From Zygnema cylindricum (lineage: Eukaryota; Streptophyta; Zygnematophyceae; Zygnematales; Zygnemataceae), in contig JBBHKE010002882.1 of the NCBI GenBank assembly GCA_037447655.1, positions 96,662-156,221 of the forward strand: DNA of 59,560 bases, in the 5' to 3' direction. Both the position numbers and the translations under genes were made by a program. The notes below the pieces were generated by a model. It made no database searches and was not told where the DNA came from. It saw nothing but the letters and a program-made list of their open reading frames with translations. Position 1 is the first letter of the stretch, and each line of letters opens with the position of its first letter. Of this stretch, positions 34,027 through 45,327 are shown one piece after another.

Positions 34027-35560
34027 TTAGCCTACGGAGGAACTCGTCAAAACCGCCGGCAGCTTACGAGAACCATGGCAGAACCAATGGCTAGCTGGCA
34101 CACCCTCCAATGGAGGAACTAAGCACTCCATGTGGAACCCTTGATTGCAATGGTTGCACAAGAGCATTGAAGTCTCGCCGTTTGCTCGCTTGCAGATGGT
34201 ACATTCCGTCGCTCTTGTGATTGGCATCCTCATCAGAAACATATCGTGTGACAAATCTGGTAAGTAATAAGGTGCGCAGTTCTTTGAATGCTCTCGAATT
34301 ATCCTTGTATCCGCACCCTGCAAACCCAACATCCCATTTGCATCCATTTCCACCACACAAAGAATGTGTGGTGAAACATCTGTGTCCAAAGTATCGAACG
34401 ATTGTCGTCGGAGGTAAAAGTAATCGCCGACCTGGTAGGATTTTTGTTGGGCTTGTAAATGCCACTCCGCGTGGTTGCGAACCTTAAAGTATCTCTATGC
34501 TGGGATATTTGCAAATTGTCAAAAGCCATAGGCATCTCCCAGGCGAAAAGCAAAGCACATCGAGTAAGTACTTCCAAAAATTTGGCGTTAGACGTTAGAG
34601 GCAAAAGTAAACTTACTGCTTTCTGAATATTCCGACCGAGCAAGGGTGCTCGACCGAAGAGAATATAGTACGGGCTGAAATTAGCCAAGCTAGCCTGTAT
34701 GGACATCCGGTATCCCATGGTGATATAGCCCAAGGATTCGTCCCAGACGGAGATGTGTTTCTCCAAACAATGCTTTCCAAGAGCCCGCTTGAAAGTTTGG
34801 ACAGCTCGTTCCGCCAAGCCATCGGGTTGTGGGTGATCACGAATCGTCTGGCGATGATCATTTAAAGCTTCATCCAACATCTCTTGAAATTCACCTCGGA
34901 ACTCCGTACCCTAGTCAGTAGAACCTCCGCAGAAGCTCCATAACGCATAAGAACATGCTCCTTAAAAGCAGCGGTGGTCAATTTACAGTCTTGTGGGAAA
35001 GAGCGACCACCTCTACCCACTTCCTAAAAAATTTTATCATTATCATGATGTATTGTTTCCCTTTTCGGGATAAAGGAAACAGTTCGGCGAGATCCACAGA
35101 CCAGCGATAAAACAATCCTCTAATGGGCAATGGCTGTAGAGACACCTGCGGATTAGAGAAAGAGGTGCGTAACCGATCGCATATGGCGCAGTTGTGGAGA
35201 ATGGCTGCCACATCTGATTGCATTTGGACCACCAATAGCGTGCCTATTTAAGGCTCACATTGCGATTCGTCCTGATTGTTCGAGCTCGGTATGTATCTGC
35301 TCAATCAAAGACAAGCGCTCGGTTGGTCGGCGGACATGCCGATGACTACTGTGTGCCAACAATCGAACTAAAGATCCACCGAGCCACAGATAATTTTTGG
35401 CTCGTGTCTCTACTCGGGCTTCCTCCTCGGCGGTAGTACGGGCCAAAAGGTTTGAGAGGAGAGAGAGAGAGGATTAATGGGCCGTCGCGCCACGGATTTG
35501 TGGCTGGCCGAGGGTGAGGAATAGAAGAGAGAGAGTAAGTGATATAAGAACCAACCGACA
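34027..35560 (-). pseudogene. Gypsy element C, 3' part: integrase and C-terminal PHD finger
   Basis: Continuation of the gypsy polyprotein left of insertion B. 34978-35235 encodes the end of the zinc-binding domain (CAICDRLR) and the start of the integrase core (WSVDLAELFP, first catalytic Asp). 34613-34880 encodes the third catalytic position (LAERAVQTFKRAL) and GYRMSIQASLANFSPYYILFGRAP. 34027-34389, in a shifted frame, encodes a PHD-type zinc finger, CTICKRANGETSMLLCNHCN then GFHMECLVPPLEGVPASHWFC, in which the expected last Cys is replaced by Ser. Frameshifts separate the pieces. Where related elements often end in a chromodomain, this one ends in a PHD finger, which usually reads histone H3 tails. 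Confidence 0.8.
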
Positions 35561-35573
35561 TTGCCGATACCAC

Positions 35574-36701
35574 TGTAATTGTGTGATTTCCATTGGTACA
35601 CAGATTGTCAATCTTATATAAAGCCTCTAGGATAATATTTGCACTTTTGACTTGGCAATGAATAAGTGCCACCCTAGCACGAAAAAACTTTGACCAACTA
35701 CACCCCTGTGTAGCTTGGACTCCTTTGAGTCCGCAGCAAAAATAATCACTGAATTTGCTCACCTGGCATTAAGTTATGGCTGTTCAAAGACAACATATTT
35801 ATACAGATGGCTTCTAGGAGAGAGGACTTTCACAAAATTTGTCTTAGTCCTAAGAACCTACTCTTAACAACTCTAAACCAATCAAAAGAGCGTACGCTAA
35901 ATTATGTACATAAAAGGTACGGTAGCCGCCATTCTTTATGTACGGAAATATTCCGCACCACTCTCGGTCTGCCATGTGGCATACAAGTCAACGTCATTCT
36001 GCCTCTTTCTTCTTCGGCATCCTATAGGACGATGCCACGTGTCATTTTTTTGTTTATTCCCGAAGTACGGTCAAATATTCTATCCGGGATTCTTGCAGTT
36101 ACGCTTCTCGTCCGTTCCTAATTCGGTAATAAATATCGGCCGTCCGATGCTGACGGCGCGCCGAAAAATGTCAACCGTTGAAATTATTTAACGTGTTGAC
36201 CGTTTGAATTTCAACAGTCTTCATCCCATGTTGATCGTTGAAAATCGTGGCTCCTTTGCAAGCCGTCGATCACGGATGCCATTTAATTTTGTTCGTCAAA
36301 ATTAAATGTCGTTTCATTTATTTGTGCGGTACAGTACTTCGTACTGTACTGTCCTTCCCATGTTCGTTTGATTTCGTTATCCGTTATATCATTTATGTCG
36401 TCGCGTCATCCTTAAAATAATAATGAAACACAACAGTTGCATCGGTTCTTCACGACCTACCGGATAAGGCGGACGGCTGATCTGTACGGCTGTCATCCGG
36501 GAAGTCACAGGATCAATTCTTGAACCAGGTAGATAAATCTGGGTAAATCTTTTGCAGAAGCTCTATCTTCTACTTGACTTCTCATCTGTCGGAGGCAGCC
36601 ATGGCTGCCTGCAAGCTCTCAGTGACTACGACAAGTATGAAAACAATAAAATAACCATGGACTAACTAAGAAGATAGATTGTAAAATACCTTATTTCAAC
36701 A
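35574..36701 (-). mobile_element. 3' LTR of copia element B
   Basis: 1128 bp, TGTAATT...TTCAACA. It is homologous throughout to the split right LTR (41090-42021 plus 48461-48692). Flanking bases 35569-35573 (ACCAC) match the bases after the other LTR (48693-48697, ACCTC) at four of five positions, a slightly mutated target duplication inside the gypsy pol gene. Confidence 0.85.
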
Positions 36702-39700
36702 CTCCCTTTATTTTCTAGTTTATCTTTTCTTTCAGTCCACACTTCTCCCTACAAAATATCAATTTGGGAGAGGGAACCGGTTTAGTCATCATATCTACTA
36801 CCATCTCTCTATCCAGTCTATATTCCAAACTAATTATTTTAGTCTCAACCTTTTCTTTAACAAAGCTTAAACGAATATCCATATGCTTTGCTTTTAAGTC
36901 ATGTTTAGGGTTTGCTGCAATAGCAATAGGTGCTTGATTATCACAAAATATCCTTTGTATTCCACTTTTCATATATCCAAGTTCTTGAAGCAAAGATTTC
37001 ACCCACATTAATTCTTTCACAGCTGAACTAGAGGCCATATACTCAGCGTTTATAGTGGACTGAGCAATCACCTTTTGATGCTTACTGCTCCAACAACAAG
37101 CCCCATTCTCAACATACAACACATACCCAGAAGTACACCTCCTTATTCGAGCATCCCCATAAATGGCATCACTCCAAGTGGTGATGTCAGTGTTATCCCC
37201 TCCCAAATGCAACCACAGATCTATCGTTCTTATCAAGTATCGCATGACCATTTTGGCCGCATCCTAATCTTTCTTCCTAGGATCATTAAGACTCTTACTT
37301 AATATCCCTACAACTATTGCTATATCAAGACGAGTACAATTCATAAAGTATATCAAACTACGGACAACTTGTCTGTACGGAATAGTTTGCAAAAACTTGC
37401 TTTCCTCAGGTCCTAACTCATTATCGAAGATCAAGACTCCCTCTTCCGAGCTCCCCTCATTTCCCTTCTTTAACTCCATTGGAGTCGTACAGCTATTTGC
37501 TTTATTCATTTGAAATATTTAAAGCATATTTTCTTTTGCTTTATTTTGAGTTAGTCTTATCGTTTTCATCTCTCCATCCCTCTCCATTTGAATTCCCAAA
37601 ATATACTTTGCCTCCCCTAAGTCTTTCATTACAAATCTACTCTTTAGATCCTTTTAAATCTATTAATTTTCTCCATTGATTTACACAACATAAGCAAATC
37701 GTCAACATAGATATCAATGAAAATTATACCTTTCTCGTCCTCAAATAGATAGTTGGAATGATCTGAACTAATTCGGATATATCTCAAACTCGTCAAAAAC
37801 TCGTCTAGCTTTGTGTTCCATTGGCGTGGAGCTTACTTTATTCCATATAGAGACTTTATCAACCTGCACACCTTACTTTCTTCTCCTTTCTCCACAAATC
37901 CTTCCGGTTGTCGCATGAATATCTCTTCTTCCAATTCTTCGTGTAAGAAAGCGGTTTTGATGTCCATCTGGCGCACTTCCATGTCTTCCGCTGCCGCAAG
38001 ACTAAGAAGAATCCGGACGGAGGGGAATCTAACATTTGAAGCAAAAGTCTCTTCATAATCGATTACCTCCTTCTGTGTGAACCCTTTTGCCACTAATGTG
38101 GCTTTGTATCGCTCGATAGTGTTATCTGGATTGAGCTTCAACTTAAATACCCACTTGCATCCTGTTGGTTTTCTATCCGGAGGACAATCCACCAACTCCC
38201 AAGTGTTTGCTTCCATAATGGAAGCCATCTCATCATTAATAGCTGTCACCCATCTACCACCTTTCGGACTATTAACTTCTTCCGAGTAAGTCTGGGGTTC
38301 GCTCAAATGTGATAGCTTAGTTACCTTGCTGTTCACTTGTCTCTCTTGAAATCTCTTGCTGCTTCTCCTTCCTCCTTCAAATTCTGACGCAGGGATGGAG
38401 GGTAATCTCGGGTTTCTCTGAACAACTTCACCTTCTCCCCTATCCGTGGAGTCCATCTCCGGTCGTTCATCGTCCATTTCCGGTATTTCCTCGTTTTCTT
38501 CCTCGGTTTGAATCGAAAGTTGTGACTCCAAGAGAGGGTCACTCTCGATCAGATTTTCTTTTCCTCTGTACGGTCAGGCTGAACCGGAGTTCGGTTATTA
38601 GAATCTGCATAAAACTCACTTTCGGATTCAATTTTAACTCTAACCGGTTTAGTGTACTTAAAGGGATCTACGGACTTTCCTTCATCCATGACTACCAAGT
38701 GTTTTACTAGAATTATGATTCTCTTCCAAGATCATAAACTCTATATCCCTTTACATTTTCATCATAACCAAGTAAGTATCACGGCTTTCCTCTTGCATCT
38801 AACTTCCAATCAGATTTTTCTGTGTTTAGACTAAACACTTGACTTCCGAACACCTTTAAGTGTGAAATATTGGGTTTTCTCCTGGTCCATCTTTGATAAG
38901 GTGTTTGTCATTTTACCGCCGAGGTTAGGAATCTATTTTTGAGATAGTTAGCACAATTCATAGCTTCTGCCCAAAAACTTGTTCATATTTTTTTATTTGT
39001 CAACATACTACAGGCATTATCACTTAGTGTTAGATTTAGTCTCTCGGCTACACCGTTTTGTTCTGGGTTCTTTGGGACAGTATTTTGGTGTTGAACTCCT
39101 TCCTCTTTCAAATAATCCTCAAACTCATTAGAAGTGTATCCCCCCCCATTATCACTCCTCACTCTCTTTATAGGTGTCTCCTGAAGCTTTTCACTCCATG
39201 CTTTATACTCCTTAAAATAAGCCGAAGCCTCAAATTTGTTATTCAAGAAGTATACTTTATAGTATCTAGACCAATCATCAGTGATAGTAAGCATAAATCT
39301 TTTCCCTCCAACTAATGACACTTTGGCCGGTCCCTTTATATCAGTGTGGACTAGATCTAAGACCTTATCACCCTTATATCTTGCGGTTTTTGGAAAAGGC
39401 AATCTGTGGGCCTTTCCTTGAGCACATGCACTACAATCATCCAAAGTCTCATTGTCTCCAAAATGTATTCCCTCAACTACACCCATTTTTTTCATTTTTT
39501 TCAATCTATCTAGATGCACATGTCCCAATCTTTTATGCCACATCATCAAATCACTTACACCACCATAGTAAATCCCTGTCTTTCCATTACTTCAATTCAA
39601 CCTAAACATTCCCTGGCTACCTTTTTCAGCTGTAAAGTACACTTCATTCTCATAGCTAGCAACAAAGACTCCCTTCTTAGTACTAGTCTCAAAACCCTTA

Positions 39701-41089
39701 TCATCTAAGACCGACGTAGAGATAAGATTTTTGTTCAACTCTGGAATAAAAAGAACATCAGAGAAAGTGACGATAGATGTCTTACCATCAACTAAGACTC
39801 TCAAATCCACTGATCCCACTGAATTAATGGTCACTATTCTCCCATCCCCATACTTTATCTCTACAGTAGGGATCTTTCTTATTTTGGTAAATAATGGTTT
39901 TTCTTTACACATATGCATAGAGGCTCTTGAATCAAAAATCCATCCTTCTTCAAGAGCTTCTCTTACTCCACCGAAAGAACATTTTTGCCTCCTTGGAATC
40001 TACGGCTCACCTTTCACCTCCAGCTCCTCGTTGAGGAGGAGTTCTCCATCGTCCTCATCAAAATCCTCTCCGATGACTTGTGTTGCCACAAATGCCTTCT
40101 TTTTCCTTGCGGCTGGTTTTTCGACCTGTTCCTCCTTCAATCTCTGCTCTGTTAGTTTAGTACACTCTGCCATGTAATGTCGTGGCTCCTTACAAAAGTG
40201 ACAAAGCCTCTTCGGAGGCCTTGATCCATATCGGTCATGGTTTTCTCTTCCTCCTCCACCAAACTTTCCATAAGGTTTCTTAGAATCATTATCCCCCTAA
40301 TTAGTTACCGCAGCTTATGCCTGAACACTCTTTCCTCCTCTCCAAATCTCAACTGTGCTTTCCCGAACCAAAATCACTCCTACAACAGTGTTCCAGATCC
40401 ATTGATGATCCGGCAAATCCTTAACCCTATTGACAATGTTTTCATTATCATCTGGGAGTTTCATTAACAAAGTATTCACCTTCTCTTTCTCTGTCTCCCT
40501 TTTTCCTGCATTGTCCAACTCCATAAATAACCCGGCCAAGTCATTGTAAAAGTCTTACATCTTTCCTCGTTTGTACACATATGCCTGTACCTTCTGATCC
40601 GCCAACTTCTGTTGTTGAATTATACCGCTCTTGTAAATGTTGACAAGAGCCTCCCACAACTCGTCTGCCCTGTCTACATGAAGATGAGGTGTAGCCACTG
40701 CTTGAGTAAGACGCCCGAGAATAAAATGAGTCGCCACGGTATTGTTGAAATCCCAGATTTCACTGTCATTTGCCTCGGTTTTTTGAACGTCTGTTACAGC
40801 AATGGATTCAGTAGCCATCGGTGTGAGTTTCTCCTTCCCCTTCTCCTTCCCTATGTCCAACACGATGCTTTCTCCAACATCCTCTACTACCTCTGCTCCC
40901 GCAGATCCTCTTGTGAATTGAGATCTTCGAAACCCTGGTGGAACTTCCAATTTTGTGGATGGCCGACGCACACGACCACTCACAATTCCCCAGAGCCGTT
41001 TTTCAAACAATGCACCCCTCATCATGGTTTCCCAATAAATGAACCTTGTTCCATTAAAAATGGGCACCCTAGAGGGTGGGCCCATAACA
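36702..41089 (-). pseudogene. Copia element B internal region: gag-protease-integrase-RT-RNase H with multiple breaks
   Basis: Full domain order read from right to left. 40555-41109: gag starting ...VMGPPSRVPIFNGTRFIYW. 40315-40539: gag C-terminal part. About 40150-40200: zinc knuckle region. 39592-39918: protease-side segment (ALKNKNLISTSVLDDKG type text). 38983-39549: integrase with MWHKRLGHV, CSACAQGKAHRLPF and DDWSRYYKVYF. 37833-38531: linker and RT with CKWVFKLKLNPDNTIERYK and QMDIKTAFLHEELEEEIFM. 37264-37509 and 36715-37251: RT end and RNase H (ADMMTKP equivalent VDMMTKPVPSPKL). It is closely related to element A but interrupted by several frameshifts and stops, so it is inactive. The polypurine tract lies at 36702-36718. 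Confidence 0.9.
41075..41088 (-). other. Half-tRNA primer-binding site of element B
   Basis: The + strand reads GGTGGGCCCATAAC, 14 nt identical to the anticodon arm of plant initiator tRNA-Met. The coding strand is therefore complementary to the tRNA's anticodon arm instead of its 3' end. Confidence 0.75.
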
Positions 41090-42021
41090 TGTATTTTTGT
41101 GACCTCCATTGGTACATAGAATGTCCAGCTTATATGAAGCCTCTAGGATAATATTTGCACTTTTGACTTTGGCAATGAAGAAGTGCCACCCTGGCACGAA
41201 AAAACTCTGACCGACTACACCCTTGTGTAGCCTGGACCCCTTTGAGTCCGCAGGAAAAAGAATCACTGAATTTGCTCACCTGAGCATTAAGTTATGGTTG
41301 TTCAAAGACAACATATTTATACATATGGCCTCTAGGAGTGAGGACTCTCACAAAATTTGTCTTAGTCCTAAGAACCTACTCTTAACTACTCTAAACCAAT
41401 CAAAACAGCGTACGCTAAATTATGTACATAAAAAGTACGGTAGCCGCCGTACTTTATCTACGGAAATATTCGGCACCACTCTCGGTCAGCCACGTGGTAT
41501 ACAAGTAATCATCATTCTGTCTTTTTCTTCTTCGGCATCCTATGGACCATGCCACGTGTCATTTATCTGTATATTCCCGAAGTACGGTCAAATATTCTCT
41601 CCGACATTCCGGCACTTACACTTCCGTCCGTTCTTGATTCGGTAATAAATACTAACTTCCGATGTTGACGGCGCGCCAAAAAATGTCGACCGTTGAAATT
41701 CTTTGACGTGTTGACTGTTTGAATTTCAACGGTCTTCGTCCCATGTTGACCGTTGAAAATCCTGGCTCCTTAGCGAGCCGTCGATCACGGATGCCATTTA
41801 ATTTTGTTCGTCAAAATTAAATGTCGTTTCATTTATTTCGTGCAGTACAGTACTTCGTAGTGTACTGTCCTTCCCATGTTCGTTTCGTTTCGCTAGTTGT
41901 TAAATGATTTATGTCGCCGCATCATCCTTTAATTAATAATGAAACACAACAGCTGCATCGGTTCTTCACGACCTACTGGATAAGGCGGACGGCTCGGTTC
42001 TTCACGACCTACTGGATAAGG
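41090..42021 (-). mobile_element. 5' LTR of element B, inner part (split by element A)
   Basis: It begins TGTATTTTTGTGACC on the + strand and is interrupted at 42021 by insertion A. It continues at 48461. Together the two parts are 1164 bp, 36 bp longer than the other LTR because of a tandem duplication at 41959-42021. Confidence 0.9.
41959..42021. repeat. 36-bp tandem duplication in the LTR of B, invaded by element A
   Basis: The unit CGGTTCTTCACGACCTACTG...GGACGGCT occupies 41959-41994. A second copy runs from 41995 to the insertion point at 42021 and is completed after 48460. Confidence 0.9.
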
Positions 42022-43062
42022 TGTGACTCTGAGACCTCCATAAGTCCTCAGAGTGGACAGCTTCCAAGAAGCCTCTAGGATAATCCTGACCCCTTTGTGT
42101 TTAAGCAAAATAACCGCCAACCTGGCAGACAAAAACGCTGACCAACTTCACCCCTGTGAAGACAAGACTCCCCTGAGTCGATAGCAAAAAGAATCTCTGA
42201 ATTTGCTCCCCTGAGCAGTAAGTTATGGGGGGTCAAAGTTGACCTTTTGTACAGAAGCTCTCTGGGAGAGGGGGTCCTATCTTCTATTTTTTCTAAGTCC
42301 TATCTCTCTCACAGACTCTATCTACTGATGTACGGAACCAATCAGAATAGAGTTCCGTACGTAAAAGTACAGCCACCGTTGTACTTTATGTACGGAAATT
42401 GTACGACATGCCCTAAATGTCGACACATGTCAAATCCGGATTCGGTGCCATAATCTCCGGAGATTCTACGATCCAACGGAATTTCGCCACGCGTCATCCG
42501 ATGTGGCGATGGCCACAAACCGCCGAAATCTTCCTCCGCGATCTCGGCGCTAATCCCGGCCGTCCGATTAATTTCAGATTTAATCGTGGCCGTAATAAAT
42601 ACATGCGCGGTATTTATTTCACTTCCGAAACAAATGCGCGGTATTGATTCGTAATCCGTACTGTCATTCGTACCGGATCTATGTATCCCGTAAATCGTAA
42701 CAGTTAAATGGATTATCGTACGTATTCCAATTTATATAATTATCAAACTAGATATCACATATTACTACTGCTAGATCTAACGGCTAAGGCTACCGGCTAT
42801 TTCCTGTCTGCTGGCCGGTAGGTTCAAGGATCAAATCCTGCAGCCGGCACAATCCTTTTAAATAAATAAATAAACCCTAGTATAAAATTCCCGTAAACCT
42901 CAGGATAGCCAAGGTAGCCATGGCTCTAGCTTCCTCTCCAATTTCTCAGTGACTGCGACAAGTTTGAGATTTGGAGAGAGAAGTTAGAGGTAGACTGCCT
43001 CGGCTTCTTTCTATATTTCTATTTAGACCTAGAAAATACTAATAAATCCATTAGTTTCTACA
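42022..43062 (-). mobile_element. 3' LTR of element A
   Basis: TGTGACTCTGAGACC...TAGTTTCTACA on the + strand. It contains repeated GTACGG/CCGTAC words around 42330-42400 and CG-rich U3 sequence near 42490-42620. It is identical to the other LTR except for about four positions. Confidence 0.95.
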
Positions 43063-43075
43063 CTCCCCTTATTTT

Positions 43076-45304
43076 CTAGTCAATCTTTAATTTCAGACCA
43101 CACTTCTCCCTGCAAAAAATTAGCTTAGGGGAAGGCACAGGTTTGGTCATCATATCTGCTACCATCTCACTATCTGGTCTGTACTCTAAACTGATTATTT
43201 TGTTTTCTACTTTCTCTCTAACAAAGCTGAGTCTGATGTCCATGTGTTTGGCTTTAAAATGGTGTTTAGGATTGGCAGAGATAGCGATTGCTGCCTGATT
43301 ATCACAAAATATTTTTTGCACACCACTCTTAAGGTGACCAAGCTCACCAAGCAAAGACTTGACCCACATCAATTCTTTTACAGCAGAGCAAGAGGCCATA
43401 TACTCAGCCTCCATGGTGGACTGAGCAATAACCTTTTGCTGTTTGCTACTCCAACAGCAAGCCCCATCACCCACATATAATACATATCCAGAAGTACATC
43501 TCCTCATCGGAGCATCACCATAACTGGCATCACTCCAAGTAGTGATGTCAGTATTCTCCCCACCCAAATGCAACCATAGATCTCTAGTTCCTACCAAGTA
43601 TCTCAGGACTCTCTTAGCTGCCTCCCAATCCTTCTTAGTGGGAGCATTTAGACTTCTACTCAGCATTCCTACAGCTGCAGCTAAATCCGGCCGGGTACAA
43701 TTCATAAAATAGATTAGACTTCCCACTACTTGCCTGTAAGGAATAGTCTGCATGAACTTCTGTTCATCAGGAGATAATTCCTCGTCTAAGACTATGACTC
43801 CTTCTTCCTCACTCCCCTCACTTCCCTTCTTCAACTCCATTGGAGTTGTACAACTATTAGCTTTATCCATTTGAAATTTTTCAAGCATGTTCCCTATTGC
43901 TTCTTTTTGAGTCAATCTTATAATTTTCCTTTTTCGGTCTCTCTTTACTTGAATTCCCAAAATATATCTTGCTTCTCCCATATCCTTCATTTCAAATCTC
44001 CCCTTAAGATCGGTTTTCAGTTTGTTAATTTTTTCCATTGATTTACTTAATACAAGCAAATCATCAACATAAATTGCAATAAATATCAAACCTTCCTCAT
44101 CTTCGAAAACATAGATTGAGTGATCTGAACTGATCCGAATATATCCCAGACCGGTAAGAAACTCATCAAGCTTCTTATTCCATTGTCGAGGTGCCTGTTT
44201 CAAACCATAAAGAGATTTAATCAGCCGGCATACCTTACTCTCCTCTCCTTCTTCCACAAACCCTTCGGGTTGTCGCATGAAGATCTCCTCTTCCAATTCT
44301 CCATGCAAAAAGGCTGTTTTGATGTCCATCTGGTGCACTTCCATGTCTTCCGCCGCCGCTAAACTGAGAAGTATGCGGACGGAGGGAAATCTGACCACCG
44401 GGGCAAAGGTTTCCTCGTAGTCAATTCCTTCCTTTTGTGTAAATCCCTTTGCCACTAATCTGGCCTTGTAGCGCTCGATTGTGTTATCTGGGTTCAGTTT
44501 TAGTTTGAAAACCCACTTACAACCGATTGGTTTTTGGTTAGGTGGACAGTCCACCAGCTCCCAAATATCGGCTGCCATGATTGAAGCCATCTCCTCATTG
44601 ATGGCTGTCTTCCACCGGTTTCTTTCTGGACAAGTCATCGCCTCTCCATAAGTTTGAGGTTCATCTTGATGAGATAGTTTAGTTACCTTGTTATTAACCT
44701 GTTTTTCTTGCAGTCTTTTGCTACTTCTCCTCCCCCCCTCAAAATCTGAGGCCGGAATAGATGGTTCTCGTGGATTCTTTCGAACAAACTCGGCTTCTCC
44801 CCTATCCCTTGATTCCGAATCAATTTCCACCACGTCTTCCGCTTCGAGTAGAGTTGTCACTGGAGTTTCCACAGCCGAGTCCTTTTCAGTCTGATTTGTT
44901 CCTGCAAGAATGTCATCTTCTCTAAAACCTGGATAGTTAGGAAGCTCAAAGTCATCGGAATTTTCTGACTCAAATCTGATTTTTACTGACTTCGTATATT
45001 TGAAGGGATCTACAGACTTTCCTTCATCCATAACTACTAGATGCTTTACTAAGATTATATCTTCCCTTTTTAGATCATAAACTCTATATCCTTTAACATC
45101 TTCATCATATCCTAATAAGTATCCTGGTTTTCCTTTAGGATCTAGCTTCCAATTAGACCGATCAGTATCTAGACTGAACACTTGACTGCCGAAAACCTTT
45201 AAGTGAGATATGTCTGGTTTCCAGCCTGTCCATCTCTCATAAGGTGTTTGATCTTTTATAGCTGAAGTAAGAACTCTATTCTTGAGGTAATTAGCACAGT
45301 TCAT
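43076..45304 (-). CDS. Element A pol, 3' part: integrase C-terminus, reverse transcriptase, RNase H
   Basis: A 742-codon open frame. The start given is the first Met; translation presumably continues from the upstream frame. Residues 1-75 are the integrase C-terminal part (MNCANYLKNR, TPYERWTGWKPDISHLKVFG). An acidic linker follows. From about residue 235 comes RT: CKWVFKLKLNPDNTIERYKARLVAKGF, QMDIKTAFLHGELEEEIFMRQPEG, the catalytic IAIYVDDLLVLS near 413, and FEMKDMGEARYILGIQV. RNase H carries SDASYGD near 591, MEAEYMA near 633, FCDNQAAI near 670 and ADMMTKP near 717. All catalytic motifs look intact. The stop overlaps the start of the polypurine tract. Confidence 0.95.
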   Translation of the reverse strand: MNCANYLKNRVLTSAIKDQTPYERWTGWKPDISHLKVFGSQVFSLDTDRSNWKLDPKGKPGYLLGYDEDVKGYRVYDLKREDIILVKHLVVMDEGKSVDPFKYTKSVKIRFESENSDDFELPNYPGFREDDILAGTNQTEKDSAVETPVTTLLEAEDVVEIDSESRDRGEAEFVRKNPREPSIPASDFEGGRRSSKRLQEKQVNNKVTKLSHQDEPQTYGEAMTCPERNRWKTAINEEMASIMAADIWELVDCPPNQKPIGCKWVFKLKLNPDNTIERYKARLVAKGFTQKEGIDYEETFAPVVRFPSVRILLSLAAAEDMEVHQMDIKTAFLHGELEEEIFMRQPEGFVEEGEESKVCRLIKSLYGLKQAPRQWNKKLDEFLTGLGYIRISSDHSIYVFEDEEGLIFIAIYVDDLLVLSKSMEKINKLKTDLKGRFEMKDMGEARYILGIQVKRDRKRKIIRLTQKEAIGNMLEKFQMDKANSCTTPMELKKGSEGSEEEGVIVLDEELSPDEQKFMQTIPYRQVVGSLIYFMNCTRPDLAAAVGMLSRSLNAPTKKDWEAAKRVLRYLVGTRDLWLHLGGENTDITTWSDASYGDAPMRRCTSGYVLYVGDGACCWSSKQQKVIAQSTMEAEYMASCSAVKELMWVKSLLGELGHLKSGVQKIFCDNQAAIAISANPKHHFKAKHMDIRLSFVREKVENKIISLEYRPDSEMVADMMTKPVPSPKLIFCREKCGLKLKID

Positions 45305-45327
45305 TGCTTCTGCCCAAAACCTTTTTC

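Noticed and set aside
42247-42647. Small proteins encoded on the + strand in both LTRs of element A
   Set aside because: Identical because the LTRs are identical; antisense to the element and without recognisable features.
44688-44894. + strand open frames opposite element A pol (and similar shadows at 45427-45721 and 46554-46814)
   Set aside because: They are antisense shadows of a well-supported coding frame.
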